In this document: piece after piece, positions 1 to 12,688 of the stretch | Position numbering within the stretch: the first letter of the stretch is position 1 | Layout: each line of letters starts with the position of its first letter | DNA from: Argentina anserina | Taxonomy: Eukaryota; Streptophyta; Magnoliopsida; Rosales; Rosaceae | Assembly: GCF_933775445.1 (NCBI RefSeq) | Contig: NC_065873.1 | Coordinates: forward strand, 11,160,001 to 11,224,000 | DNA: 64,000 nucleotides | Direction of reading: 5' to 3' | Program-made: the position numbers and the translations under genes | The notes under the pieces: generated by a model | Told to the model about the DNA's origin: nothing | Database searches by the model: none | What the model saw: the letters and a program-made list of their open reading frames with translations, nothing else

Positions 1-805
1 GAAATTTTCTTTTTTCCAGACTATAAAACCTTTTAAATGCCCACTTATGACTATAGTGGTTTATGATATTTACAACACTGCATTCTTTTCTCAATTCTTG
101 CGAGTAAGGGAGCCATTTTGCGTTTGAGCCTTTCTCACTGTGATATGTACATAACTCTGAAGAATTTGGGAATTGATGAAGAAGGGTGTAGTATTAAAAC
201 AAACTGATTGAGGTATGGGTCTCTGTTTTCGTTTACATTTGAAGCTCCATATCCTCTGCACTTGCATTTATCAACCTGGATTGCACGGTTATTATATTGA
301 GATATGACTTACTACCCTGCATGCTGATGTTAGGATTATTAATGCATATCAGATGATATTATTACTAAATGATTGGGATGTTATTTATGAACTCAAAATT
401 TTAGATTCAACCACTGTATATAGTTTTACTTATGTGATTGATTCTGTCTTGTGTTGCAGTGTTTGAAATTGACGCACAAGATGCTAAAAAGATGGATAAG
501 ATGAGCTATGCGTTGGTGGTTGAAACTTATGCGTTGGTGGTTGTGGCAGGTTTGTTTTGGTTGTGACAGCAATGCCAATTATAAATTCAATTATAAACTA
601 ACTGCGGAACACAAGGTAAATAAATTGAGTGGTTGAGCAATTAAGGGGATCTGATGGAATTTCGAGTTGCAGCTTTACGTGTGCTGAATGAATTTGGGTT
701 TTCAATAAACAAAATCAAAATTAAAAATTCATTTTGCAATCAACCTAAATGATGATACAATGTAGACAACACATGGAGTAATTGAAAATTTATGAAAATA
801 AATGA
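1..805. other. Non-coding stretch before the erlin pseudogene
   Basis: AT-rich DNA with no supportable gene. A short imperfect tandem duplication (GCGTTGGTGGTTG twice, about 510-545) follows a possible exon-like stretch after a splice-acceptor-like TTGCAG near 460. It may be decayed upstream sequence of the erlin pseudogene, but no erlin N-terminal residues could be matched. Confidence 0.4.
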
Positions 806-2050
806 ATTGAGACTATCTGAATTTGGATCATGTCTCAGAAGGTCATGTTGGAGTTGTTCTTTTTAAGACTATTACTGCTGATACAGGTACTTTGCATTGC
901 ACAGTTCCTCGTTTGCATTGTTCTTTAACTTGGCCTATATCTCACTTATTGTAAAATTTAGGATTTCATCTCAAGCTGTCTCTAATAACCCAGTATGACC
1001 ATGTTCAAGTCACCCTTCAGATCGATCAAGTAATTTTCTGATCGAACCTCTGAAGATTGATAATTTTGTCTTTCCAATCTTTCACTTTAACCACTAGTAA
1101 TTTTTTTTCAGGTGAGGGATATTCCATGCGGTAGAAAAGGGGTCATGATCGACTTTGAGATGATTGAGGTACATATTATGAGCCATTACTGTTAATGTCA
1201 ATTGAGATGTGATAACGTATAATGCCAAAAAAAAAGAAAGATGTAATGTGCAAATAGTCGCAATCTATATACACTGATTTGGCTGCCTTTTTTCAGGTGG
1301 TGAAAAAACTGCGTAAGGAATATGTGTACATGACACTTCTCAATTATGGTGTGCACTATGACAAGAGATGGATCTATGAGATTAATCAGTTCTGCAGCTT
1401 GAATTCTCTTCAAGATGTCGATCTATATTGATGTGTTTGATCAGGTAAGCTGTAGTCCTAAACTTCATAGTCTTTTATAAAGAGTTAATAATGATTTATT
1501 CGTGTATGTTTTTGTACACCAGTAGTATACATCTATCCCTTTTTGGTTTGTGTTGTAAACCAGAGGATTGTTACATAACTTAGGGAATTTATTTTTATTG
1601 GCTCTGGCATTGGATTTTATGTTGTCCACTTAGTGGCCAATCATATTTGCTAGTGTAGTTTTCCACAAAATAGTTGTTGATTAAGTGATGTGGTATTCTG
1701 CATATATACTGAGGTTCTAGTGCTATCGAGGAGTTAGATTATTAGGATCATTCATTATTTTATGCAAATGTTGGAAAATCTCATTTTGGTGACCTCTTTT
1801 GTTGTATGATTTTGTTGCCTGGTCTTATGTTGTCTCTTTATTATATCCGCAACCTTTTCATTTTTGTTTGTTCATATACACTTATGTTGCAGATTGATGA
1901 GAGGTTGAAAGATACTCTTCACGTTGACTGTACCAGATATGACCCAGTTATCAAAATTATAAATGTGCGTGTCACAAAGCCATAGATTCCTGATAATATT
2001 AGAAGGAACTTTTAGCAAATGGAGGAAGAGTGCACTAGGATAAGGATGAC
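806..2050 (+). pseudogene. Erlin-like SPFH/Band 7 protein pseudogene, introns retained
   Basis: Five exon pieces (about 806-886, 962-1029, 1112-1168, 1297-1444, 1893-2050) translate to stretches typical of plant erlin-type SPFH/prohibitin-domain proteins, which act as ER-membrane scaffolds. Examples are FHLKLSLITQYDHVQVTLQ, RDIPCGRKG, KKLRKEYVYMTLLNYGVHYD, EINQFCS and IDERLKDTLHVDCTRYDP. Most pieces are bounded by AG acceptors and GT donors in the expected places, so this is a duplicated genomic copy and not a retrocopy. It is broken: four extra bases near 1420 shift the frame after SLQDV, about five residues are missing before EINQFC, and stop codons follow VRVTKP and IRRNF. The first exon and the long C-terminal coiled region are not found. 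Family assignment comes from remembered conservation and would need a protein search to confirm. Confidence 0.8.
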
Positions 2051-4009
2051 AAAGAGTTTCTTATATTTAAATTTTCATTCATGGCTGTGTGCAAGCAATA
2101 GTTGGTAAGTACTCTAAATCTATCCACAGATGAATTTCTTTCTTAGGTACTTCCTGTTTCTTTCTTTCTTATTTAAACTTCTATATGTAATTTTCTTTAC
2201 TGTCGAATTATGTCGTGGTAACGGAACAGGCAGGAGTAGTTAAGCTTTCTTGATTTTTTTACTAAGATGTACATGCTGCTGTAACAACTGTTGTTGGCTC
2301 AAATGGTATGCAAATTGTGTTGTCTCTGATTGATGTGTCTATTAAATTTCTATATATTGCAAACTAGTACTCTTCGTGATAATTAATTGTCATTGCTAAT
2401 TGGAATATGCTCTTCAAATCATATTATTCTTTGATTTAAAATTTGGGGTGATATCAATGTTCAGTGGTTTGGACAAGGAAGTATTTATGTCTTTCATTGG
2501 TTTTAATTTATGCATGTTTGAATATGGAAAGATTTCAGGGGTGCCATATACTAGAATTTGGGAAGTTTTAGAATTTTTTGATTGAACATAGTGGGTGACG
2601 CCTGTGTTCTTTTAATTCGAGTGCAATCAATTTTGGCATTATTTTTAATTGGTTAGTGATGAGTGTTTGTTCCTAATAATAAAGGTTTTCCTGAGAGTTT
2701 AGTAGGTGACAACATAATTTAAATAAAAAAAGATATTATTGAGCTTCGTGTTATGTGATCAGGTCCAACGGTGCAAGAGATTAATCTAGCTGGTAAATGG
2801 TAGTTATCATTTATAAACTGATAAATGATAGTTATCACTTATCAGGGACTGTTTGCAGATTCAGTTTTGTGTAAGCTTTAATTTGGTTGTTCGTTTTTGA
2901 ATTCGGCTGTCAGCCAATTGAGCGTTGTTCTATATGGGATTTGTTCTCACAAGTCTTGGTTATTCTCTAAAGAAGACATTTTAGAAGTTTAATTGGTTCA
3001 ATTTTCGTTCGAAGATGGGGACTTTAATTTCATTTGGTAGGGAAATTGAGGTTTGTAATGTATTTGGTTACGTAATTGTAATGTTATTTTCCCCCTTTTT
3101 TGGGTGGATTCATCTGCATTCATATTGAAATATTACAAAGTGGCCCATCTTATTTGTTTGCATTACCATGTGACAACTTGGTTTTATTGACTCAGTTCAC
3201 AGGGGAAGTGTTGGGTTGTTATCATTCTATATAATATTTATACACAACTCATAGTATTACCTGGAATTATAATCCATAAGATGAAATCGTAAGGGGTGTC
3301 ATCAAAATTAACTAACTATATTTCAATCCCTTGGAGGACATATTATTCTGGCTTGATGTGTGTCTACCAGATAAACCAATTGTATTCCAATCCCCTTGAT
3401 CACATAGTCTTCAGCAGGTAAATACCCATAAATACCCATAAATACCAAAATAATTATGAACTGGCTACTTAGCTAATTATACTAAAACATATAAAGTAAA
3501 AGATCTGGTTAGCTGCATATTGTCTTTGTACATGTTGCTGTAATTTTCAGCTGTACTGATGTTACACTAACAGTAGTTTATTTACAGCAGGGAACCAAAT
3601 TGCAGTTGTGCTTATCTTTGATGGCCAATCAAGGTAATGCTTCTTCTTGCTCCATGCTTTTTTTTATCTGGATATTCTGAGGCTTTGTTGAAGTATTAAA
3701 ATCTGAACTGTGAATCGGGTGTGGGTCTTCTCTCTGCTTTTTTTTTTTTTACTATCATATATGTTTTGTAATTGTTTAATATTGGTGTTTGTCAATTATT
3801 AAATGAAATTTATTCATTTAATAGCCGAGTTTTTGAGAGATAAAGATTGAATGAGTCAAGATGGCAGTAGAAAAGAGTTAGCTGTGTTTAAAGGAACACA
3901 AACTGACTGATTACTGCTTTTAAAGATACCGATGATTAAATAATAGTCTATGTGAGGTCATTTTTAGGTAAGATGGCTGTGATTCTCTTTTTTTTGTGAG
4001 ATCATATGG
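2051..4009. other. Non-coding, AT-rich
   Basis: No exon with convincing similarity. A small perfect inverted repeat (TATCATTTAT / ATAAATGATA, six-base loop) lies near 2808-2833, and a short run of the unit AAATACCCAT near 3420-3450. The stretch probably covers the decayed 3' part of the erlin copy. Confidence 0.4.
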
Positions 4010-4017
4010 TATATTTA

Positions 4018-4623
4018 CTATGTAGCACGGACACGAGTGTCCGTATTAGACACGATTCGATACGTAGACACGGCATATAAAATTTTTTTTAGACACGGAC
4101 ACGTGGTGGACACGTCAATTAAAATTATTTTAATATATATATTTATTAAAAAAATAATTTAAAACTTTGAAAGTATTTAGATGTGTATATATATTAAAGT
4201 GTGCATATATATAACAAAAATTGAATCTGTTGGAATGGTTGAGGATTTGTTGGATCATTTGGATGACCAAGGTTCGAATCCCACCACAAGCATTTTTATT
4301 TTTATCATGAGTTTCTCTCCTTATATATATTAAAGTGTGCATAAATATAACAAAAACTGAATCTGTTGGAATGGTTGAGGAGTTGTTGGGTGCCTTGGAT
4401 GACCAAGGTTCGATTCTCACCATAAGCACTTTAACTTTTATTATGAGTTGGTGCGTGTCCGCGTGTCCAATTTGGATACTCGCGTGTCAGATTCCGACAC
4501 TCGCGTGTCCGGGCCGTGTCCAAATTGAGTTCGCGTGTCCGAACGTGTCCGTGTCCGTGTCCGTGTCGGTGTCGGTGTCGGACACGCAATACGGACCCTT
4601 ATCCGCGCGTCCGTGCTTCATAG
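4018..4623. mobile_element. Non-autonomous hAT-like DNA element (MITE) with 8-bp target duplication
   Basis: A 606-bp element bounded by imperfect inverted termini (CTATGTAGCACGGACAC at the left, reverse complement CTATGAAGCACGGACGC at the right). It is flanked by identical 8-bp direct repeats TATATTTA (4010-4017 and 4624-4631), the duplication length of hAT elements. Subterminal DNA is packed with GTGTCC/GGACAC units, especially 4440-4590. There is no transposase reading frame; open frames across it come from the repeats. Confidence 0.8.
4187..4455 (+). repeat. 136-bp tandem duplication with tRNA-like pol III boxes
   Basis: Two head-to-tail units 136 bp apart inside the MITE. Each has a box-A-like TGGAATGGTTGAGG followed about 45 bp later by a box-B-like GGTTCGAATCC (4271-4281) or GGTTCGATTCT (4407-4417). 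The spacing and T-loop match suggest a tRNA-derived (SINE-like) segment. No cloverleaf could be drawn, so it is not called as a tRNA gene. Confidence 0.5.
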
Positions 4624-4796
4624 TATATTTATCATTTTGGTTTGTCATCGAGTGGGGTTATGGTTCTTTTTCCTATTCAAACGATAACAGTATCTATCAA
4701 GTTGAAATAGTCAAGTAGATGAAATAGGTACACTGTGAGTTTAGAAAGTGATTTTTCCTTTTTTCTGTCTTTTTCCTTCTTCTTTTATTGGTACTA

Positions 4797-7700
4797 ATTT
4801 ACTATATATCATACGCCGGTAGCCTTTTGAACAGTATCGCTACAGTAGTGAACAATAGAGGGCTACTAGGCCGGGTTGTGGTTTACTGTTAGGTTGGGTT
4901 GGGTCGGGTCGCCATCTTTTGTGGTACTATTTTTGAGTTAGTCGGTGCACTGTAGCTAAGCCACTGTTCCCAACTGGCGTGGAAATTACGGTTCTTCCCT
5001 AAGTTTTATTTTAATTGCGGAGTTGCCATTAGCCTGGGTATAAAAGTCAGAGATGGTGTACACGTGTCATAATTGCGAGGCTTCGACAGAAATCTCGGTG
5101 AAGCTTCTCCGGTTGGTTTTTATATTTCCTCGGCAATCTAGAAAGACATATCGAGGTAAATCAGGTGTCTTCTCATCGACGCAATTGTTTTCAGAAAGGG
5201 GGAGCTCTATATTCTCATCTACGCTAATCATTCTTCAGGGTATCGAGGTTCTTTCTCATGGCCGGAGTCACCCAGAAAATATGATTGAGGAAGTTTTGAG
5301 TTTGTTCAGCGGAGTAATTCGGGTTTGAATTGCGAGAGAAGGGGGAGGCGTTGCAGAGAGTGCGAGAAAGGAATCAACAGAAATCGCCCTTCATTGTTCT
5401 GAAAGCAATTGCAGAGATCTCAAAAGAGGGAAAACATGAGCTGAGTAGCCCAATCGACATAGGACAAGTTGATCGACCAGTACTACTGAGGGCTTCCGGT
5501 GCTCTCTCTTGATCAGTTAGTAAAGGAGCTTTTGGGTTGTTGCTATTGGTTTTCACTTTTGAGTGTATGTTGCTAGGAATAACTCATATGTATTTTACAG
5601 GTACTTGAACCGTTCAATTGACAAAGAGGATAAGAGATGGTTCTCTACGTGGTATGTACAGTTGTGGTTTACTCATATAAACAGCCTATGGCAATGCTTG
5701 GATATCTATCATACTGTAGACCTCTTCTCTCTTGCTAACCTTCTTACTCGACACCTCAGCTACAAATTACTGAAATGCCTCTCTGTAAGTATATCAACCT
5801 AATTCTCTCCCTTCTTTCCTTTTGCTTGGGTGCAGGACCCTGGTGGCGCAAGAGATTTGAGGCTTCAACCTTCTTCATTATGCATGGGTAGTACGAGTGC
5901 GTGGGGAGTGGGTTTTCTTAGACGGTTTAGAGTTTAGATATATTGGAGAGCAGAAAGGAAGAAAATCATCAGGGAGATTGCAGACGGTTTTGATATGGGT
6001 TCTACCAATAGGAGGAAAGAAGATGCAGAGGAAAGGAAGGAAAAAGGAAAGGTACTTTGGATCGGCTCTTAAGATTTGTGTATTTTCTTTACTTTTCTTC
6101 TGATGGATTACAATAAATATGAATTTTTGTCTTTTCATATCCGGGTTATGATCACATAGGCCATTTCACCATTTTTACGTCTGAATTAATTAATGTAGAA
6201 TGTTCTGTTTTACTCTGAATGCAGATGACGAACAGAGTCAATATTGCATTCCGTAAGTATGTTCACCATGTGTAGATAACATTGATAACACATCATATGA
6301 GGTTTAGTATCATGGAATTTGATTATGTTTTTCCCTCTTTGCTATAGCTTGTTGTAGTGAATCCACAACTGATAAACTTCCTGTGAGAAAGGAAAGCAGA
6401 GCTGGAGAACACTACTCGAATATTTCTAAGAGACTGGAGGAGACTGGACCTCAGCTGTGTTAACCGTCGTTAATTAGAGTCCAAGTCTCTGTCTGGAAAC
6501 AACAAAATTGGTTCCATGTATGATGTATCAACACCCTGTAATTGAGAAAGGGTAAGTAATGCTCTCCCATAACAATTGCAGTAGTTAATGTTTAATCTAT
6601 AAACTGTTTCATTTACCTTTGACAGGGAGAATGTTAATACTAATGATGCAGAACATGGAACAAAATTGCTCAGTAGACTGGTGTTAGTACACTAAAAGGT
6701 CTAATGAAAGGTAATAACTGAAAGGTAAAATGTTAAAATCAGTAGATCAGTCTATCTTAACATGGTCCTTCTTCGATCTTACATTGTCATTACTATTTGA
6801 AGTGTGACTTATGTAGTTATGTATATGCAGGTCTTTTATTATCATCTATGACTTCTTTACAGTTCAGTTTTATTTAAGACCGATTTTGTATTTTCTTTCC
6901 CACCTACTTTAGTGAGTCTTTTTATTATTGAGCCTTAAATTCTTCCAATGGATATTAGACGTTTAGACTGCCATATATTTTTATACTTATTCTTAAACTT
7001 TCTTTTTATTGAAAATGGGCTTCATAATGAACAAATTGAAGAAACAGATTAAGATGATCGAGTTAGAGTTAGAGTTCGTATGCAACTAATTGTAGACTTT
7101 TGCTAAAATTAAAACTCTACTAGATCACCATTAGCTTTAGCCACTAAGCCATTTGACTATAAAAAAGAAGTGATTCATATTTCATCAAAGGGGAACAATT
7201 AGATCAAGAAGGACAGTGAGAAACTGAAAATATAGGAGCCTATTTGAATAATGGAGGAGAAAAAATAGCAGTTGGTTTTGTTCGTTGTGATTACCACATT
7301 TATCATTTGAATTTATGTTTTAGCGAACTTCCTATATTCCTTCATTGTGCAAGAGTGCTATCAATGTTAATGAAAGTTTTGTATTTTCTAATTCGATCAT
7401 CTTAATCTTTTTCTTCAATTTGGTATTTTTTATTTTTCTATGCAGGTGGTTGTCTTTTGCTTTTTCCTTCCACACTTCTTTTTTATTACAATATAAATAT
7501 AACAATAACATTTTTTCCCTTATTGTTGGTTTATGATAGATAAGAATGTTATGTGTGTGGCAATTGCATGTAAGCTTTAGAGTTCCATTGTATCACATCT
7601 TCTTTTTCTTTGAAAGGAATTATTACATAATCTAAATTATTTTTGCTGATGTTCTTCATTTTGGGTTTTATGTTCCCCTTACATATATGTTTGGTTTTTC

Positions 7701-9994
7701 TTCTTCTTTTCAGTTTTTATTTTGAGATTCTTTTTTCAATCAATTTATTATATGAACAGTCTAATGAAAAGTAGTTGTTTATATTAATATTGTTTATGTG
7801 ATTTTTGACCTACTCTATTGTTTGCATTTCATTACAGTTCTGAATTTTTCTAAATTGAAGAGCAGTCAGTTTTGTTCATAAGAGTTTTCTGTGAAGGTAT
7901 TACTTCTTTCATATACATATTATATGTGGATCTTCCCTCATTTTTGGAACATAAAAAAATTCAACCAAATTTTTTTCATGCTAACCAAATAGCTAGCTGA
8001 GGGATAAGATTACTATGTGAAAGCTGAGGAATAAGCTGAGTCTGTTTTTCGTGCTGAAGGTATTGAAGCATCCGACTATGCTAGCTCTTTGTCCTACAGC
8101 TATGCACCAGATACTACCTAGATTATTACATTTTCCCCATTGGGTATATCTCTCCCCTTGCTTCTATTTTGTGCTTCAATAGTATTGTTAGCTTTTAGGA
8201 TGCAGTTGTGTTTTTATGAAATAATTATGATTTATAATGTCCGGATTTATGTTTAGGAGAAGGATTAAAACTACATTTGGAGTTTATTTTTTCATCCTTT
8301 TCAGTAATTATATAATTAAAAATTGGATTTTAGTTTAGATTTGTCGGTAAGGTTCAGGCATCAACTGCTCTATTGATAGTTCTATAATCCACTGATCAAG
8401 TGAATCAAAATCTTTGATCATCATCTTGCAGAGATTCATACAAGATTTGAAATTAAATACAAGTTTTTGAATTGATGTGAAACCAAGGCAAGAGGGGGGC
8501 AGAAACAAGCTCTATGTAAGTAGGTATTCATCTGAATTCTTGGTTTTTTATTTTTATTTTTAATTTGCATTTTGATTCCCATTCCCATTTCCCACCAGGC
8601 CCTCATTACTTTTATAGAAAGACATCAATATGCAGATCAAGAGCATCAGATGCTCTGAGAAAAAATAGCCTCATCTCAAAATCTCAATCGTCAAGGTAAA
8701 ATATTTTAAAAACTCTATTTGATATGAATTATGGGTCATTGAGATTAGTCTGTTTTGTATATGAACATTACTGAGATTTTTCTTTTCTTGGTAATCATCA
8801 CCTCCCAATTGTTTTTATCGTGGGTATGGTTATAGTTATTTCCCTACATCAAGCTGGCATCAGAAGCTGTCGTTGCACTTATGAATTTCGATCCTTCAGT
8901 CCTAGGTGGAACCAAGATGGTGATTACAACAGCGAATTCGAATTTCAGTGGATTTCTGGGCATAGTTGAGGGTATGTATGTTTTAATTTCAAGCGTTTTT
9001 CTTAGATGCATATAAAATGAGGGGTAGATTTAATAGACTTGGTTTTACTTATCTTTTATTATATGTTTCATTTACTCTATGGGAATGTTAAATCTTTTTT
9101 TTCACTGAAAGTTCCTACAATTAGGAGACTACCCCAAAGGTCTTAGGGAAGTCTATAGTTGAACACCAAGCATGAATATTGAGCTTCTGAAACTTTTGAA
9201 ATATTGTAAAAACATCACAAAATCAGCAATTAGATACCGTAGACAAAAGTTGATTTCCATAATTATTTTAATATTTGTAAAATGTGTTGTTAACCTATTG
9301 AAAATACTGGAGACAAAAGTTGTGTTTCATTTCCAACTTTCATTCTTAATTGACGTGTAGGCATCGTTGATTTTCTTAGGACACAGGTTTTGCTTTCGAG
9401 AACTTGGAACAATGAGCATTATGATAGATAATGTGTTTAATTTCACAGGTGTTTGAGCCTCAGAGAGAACGGAAAATGCTCAAGCATTTTGATGAGTATT
9501 CAAAAGGTGATCATAGATCGGATAATATAGTTTCTTTTTTATAAGATGTTAGAGTAAGTGCTATTTGAATTTATTGATGCAAGACTTGATTAGAAGGAAG
9601 GTTGCTGTCACTATGTGCTTTTATTTTAGAACAATATGGAACATGACAAGATCTGATTGAACTACTTTTGAAATGCTTTAGCTTAGCTATATTCTCAACA
9701 GATCTCTTTGAGCCTAGGAACCAACTCATTTTGTGCATGTATATATAGAGATTGTAGTTGCAGTGGAAACTGTTACTCTACTGTGATGAAAAAACTATAT
9801 GATGATCCACATTTTTTTGTAAATATCTGAATACATTATCATGCCATTTTATATAACTAGACGAATAATGTTTCTGTTTAAACATTTGCGTGTTTTGTTT
9901 GATCAGAATTCCTTATTCCTAAATTCCCTGGATAGTTGCTTCATCATTAGTCATTGTAGAATTGAACCGCAGCAACGCGCGGGTAAATTTCTAG
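4797..9994 (+). mobile_element. Helitron-like element (non-autonomous), plus orientation
   Basis: The right end has Helitron 3' features: a small GC hairpin (CCGC 9967-9970 pairing with GCGG 9979-9982) followed by an AT-rich linker and CTAG at 9991-9994, then host T. The left end is inferred from similarity to the 5' end of the second element at 16056: both start ATTTACTATATAT and share TACTATTTTTGAGTT followed by a CGGTGCA-TGTAGCTAAGC stretch about 130 bp inside. No Rep/helicase frame is present. The interior has several exon-like pieces with splice-like borders (8850-8972 with open frame LASEAVVALMNFDPS..., 9450-9510, 6363-6465), as in gene-capturing Helitrons, but none was identified. The exact 5' TC terminus was not located. 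Confidence 0.5.
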
Positions 9995-10465
9995 TTCATT
10001 TAATATTTGTATGTTTTATTATTGAGTACCTGTTGAGTGTTCTTATCTGTAGGTTGGTGCTTTTCTGGTTACTTTGTGATAGCAGAGCCTTTTGGTGGGG
10101 ACTGCTGCCTACCACCTCCTTTACGCCATTACACAGAAGTGCATGTTCTTGGACAGATTTGGTTAATGTTTCAGCTATGCCTGAAGCTGCACGGTGAGTT
10201 TTCCAAGGCATCACTACACAGAAGCGCATGTTCTTGGACATATTTTGTTAATGCTTCAGCTATGCTTGAAGCGGCAAGGTGAACTTTCCAAAGCATCACT
10301 ACACATAAGTGCATGTTCTTGGACAGAAGTTGTTAATGTTTCCGCTATGCTTGAAGCTGCAAGGTGAGTTGTCCAAAGCATCACTACTCATATACTTTCT
10401 AAATTCTGCAAGGTAAAACCTCCTATGGCAATCCTTTGCTTATTCACAAGCTTTCTATCTATTTC
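9995..10465 (+). repeat. Three-copy 85-bp tandem repeat (about 10129-10385)
   Basis: The motif ACACAGAAG/ACACATAAG recurs at 10131, 10216 and 10301, an exact period of 85 bp. Copies share GCATGTTCTTGGACA and GCTATGCTTGAAGC with few differences. Each unit contains AAGGTGAGT-like sequence resembling a splice donor. Nothing else is visible in the flanks between the Helitron end and the copia LTR. Confidence 0.8.
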
Positions 10466-10681
10466 TGTAAAAGAGAAGAAAAGAAATGGCTGAAGTAAAT
10501 TGTTATTGATGTTGCACTATGAGTTTTATAGCCGCAGTGAGAATATTAAGACAACTCATGTACAACTTATCACTACACATAAGAAAGCTTTACAACTCAT
10601 ACATAACCAATTACTACACATAAAGAAACTTTACAACTCATACACAACCAATACAATCAATATGACAGATTTTTCTCAACA
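10466..10681 (-). repeat. Ty1/copia 3' LTR
   Basis: On the minus strand it starts TGTTGAG directly after a purine-rich tract (GAGGGGGAG, plus 10682-10690) that follows the RNase H reading frame, and ends in TTTTACA. It is about 216 bp with TG...CA ends. The matching 5' LTR is absent, so the element is truncated. It contains an internal imperfect duplication around GAGTTGTAAAG (10575-10640). Confidence 0.6.
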
Positions 10682-11139
10682 CTCCCCCTCAAGTTGGAGA
10701 GTGGATGTCTTGCACTCCTAACTTGCGAATCATAGGAATAAAGATGTCTTTCCCCAATGGTTTAGTGAGAACATCAACTAGTTGATAGGCAGAACTTACA
10801 TGTCTTGTGACTACAGAACCATCTAGGATTTGTCTCGGATATAATGGCAGTCCATCTCAATGTGCCTTGTTCGCTCATGAAAAACAGGATTGGCTACAAT
10901 GTGGAGTGCAGTCTTGTTGTCACAGAATAACAAAGCTGGCTCATGAAGCAACATGCCCAAATCCTTTGAGTAAGCAATGTAACCAAGTCAACTCACACCA
11001 TGTGCCTGTCATAGCACGATATTCAGCCTCTGCTGAAGATAAAGACACTGTCTTTTGGCGCTTTGACTTCCAAGAGACCAAGGAAGATCCAAGAAAGACA
11101 AAGTATCCGGTTGTAGATCTTCTTGTGACCGGTGTGTGA
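10682..11139 (-). pseudogene. Ty1/copia RNase H C-terminal remnant
   Basis: The minus-strand translation, allowing one frame change, gives the copia RNase H end: [41 protein letters not shown] and a C-terminal STAQ-like tail near VVTRHVSSAYQLVD. It lies immediately upstream of the LTR, as expected for the end of pol. A stop (TAG) after HYIRDKS and a frameshift near 11020 break it. Everything upstream of RNase H (gag, protease, integrase, RT) is missing, with unrelated DNA beginning about 11140. Confidence 0.8.
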
Positions 11140-12688
11140 GTGATGAAATTTGCATTTGCAGATGCCCCGGGTTAATTCAAATTCATTTATAAATTTTTGC
11201 TTGTATGTGTGCATCTAATTTCTTCATGAAGAAGCAGCTGCATTTAGCCCATTAGGATCATTATGCATCACAACTCATGTATGTTTCTCCGTGCAACTAC
11301 TTAAACTTTCAAGCTTTTTTTGTTAATGTCATGATATCACATCTTGGTGCTTTGGGATGTTACTTCTGATTATTTCTATGCATCATCTCTTGGTCCTTTG
11401 ATTTGGGACTGAAAGTTTGATTACTTTTCAGGTGTTTAATAGAGGTATTTGGGAAAAAATCTGATCTGGTTGATTTGGATGTAGAGGATTGTTTTCTAAG
11501 GTGATTGAGATGGGAACACTAGAGGTGAATGTAAACCAGACACATTATGTCCAGGGAGTTACTACAGGTGTGATTTGGGTCTGTATCATTCCTGCTTCTT
11601 AGAGCTACTATTCTTTTGTGTACATTAGTCGATAATGGTAACGTCACAATGTACTCAGATAAAGAAAACTTTCATTAATTTAAGTTGTTATCTTCTTATT
11701 TTGGCTTACCTGAGTTGTCTCTAATTTTTTTAAATTCTATTGTTTGCTATCGTATGCCACCAGAATACAGAATTTGACCTGAGTAAACGAAATGCCAACC
11801 CCTGAAGTCTAAAGGTATGTCCATTTAAAAAAATGATAATGATAATTCTTTTAATTCCATTGTAATTTCTGAGTTTTGATGTCAGTATTTTCACTACTGT
11901 TGATCGTCTTTCTTTTACAGGGGCGTTGAAGGGTTCTAATTCCTCATGGAGTAGCTTTTTGTTTTCATGTAGTAATTCCATTATGAGAGAATTCAGAATA
12001 GTTGGTGGAGTAGCACTCAGGGCTATGGGTGCTTTTGGCATTGACCAACAGGTTATTGTAATTTGATGGTTTGTTTTAGGTTATAGGCTTGCTGTATGCT
12101 TTTAGCAATTGAATATGTCTCAATCGACCAATGTGGCTAGCTTGATTTGAGTATAAGTTATATCAAAGGTAGTAATAATAAAGCCTTTATGGTAAATAGA
12201 CTACATTTGTGTCAAATCCCGTGGCATCTTTTTAATTAAAAATAAAGATTAGTTTTGATTCCCACTTTTCTAATTATAACAAATCATGATGATTATTGAA
12301 AGGCAAAACATACATAGAATTTTGTGACCATATATGGGGTAATTATGGTTTTGCAACATCCAGGATTGGGTCTTATGATTCATAAATCTCATTTATAAAA
12401 GTTGTGTGAGATAAATTTGACCTTGATGGCCCTTATGATTATAACTTAAAACTTCAAACAATTGGCAAGATAGGTTAGTTTGATTCAATATCTCACTACA
12501 AATATAGAAATTAATCAAATTTATCAATATCTGCTTTTTTGTTATCAACTTTCTTTGCAAATTGAATGGTGTGGAGGTAAGTTAAAACTGTAAGTATCTT
12601 GCTTCAGTTGACTTTCAGTTAAGAAAAAAGCTCATGATTCACTTCTCTAATAACAGTATATTTGACCTGTTGCTCCGTTTAATAGCCA
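11140..12688. other. Non-coding with exon-like scraps
   Basis: No identifiable gene. A plus-strand stretch at 11920-12050 (open frame containing MREFRIVGG and GAFGIDQQ) begins after a pyrimidine tract and TTACAG acceptor and could be one exon of an unidentified gene or captured fragment. Another open stretch lies around 11430-11590. No function assigned. Confidence 0.3.

Noticed and set aside
4245..4285. tRNA gene
   Set aside because: Only box-A-like and box-B-like motifs are present. No acceptor or anticodon stem pairing could be drawn.
4335..4718. 127-codon open frame with a repeated VSVSVS stretch
   Set aside because: It translates the GTGTCC repeats of the MITE at 4018-4623 and runs past its end; a repeat artefact.
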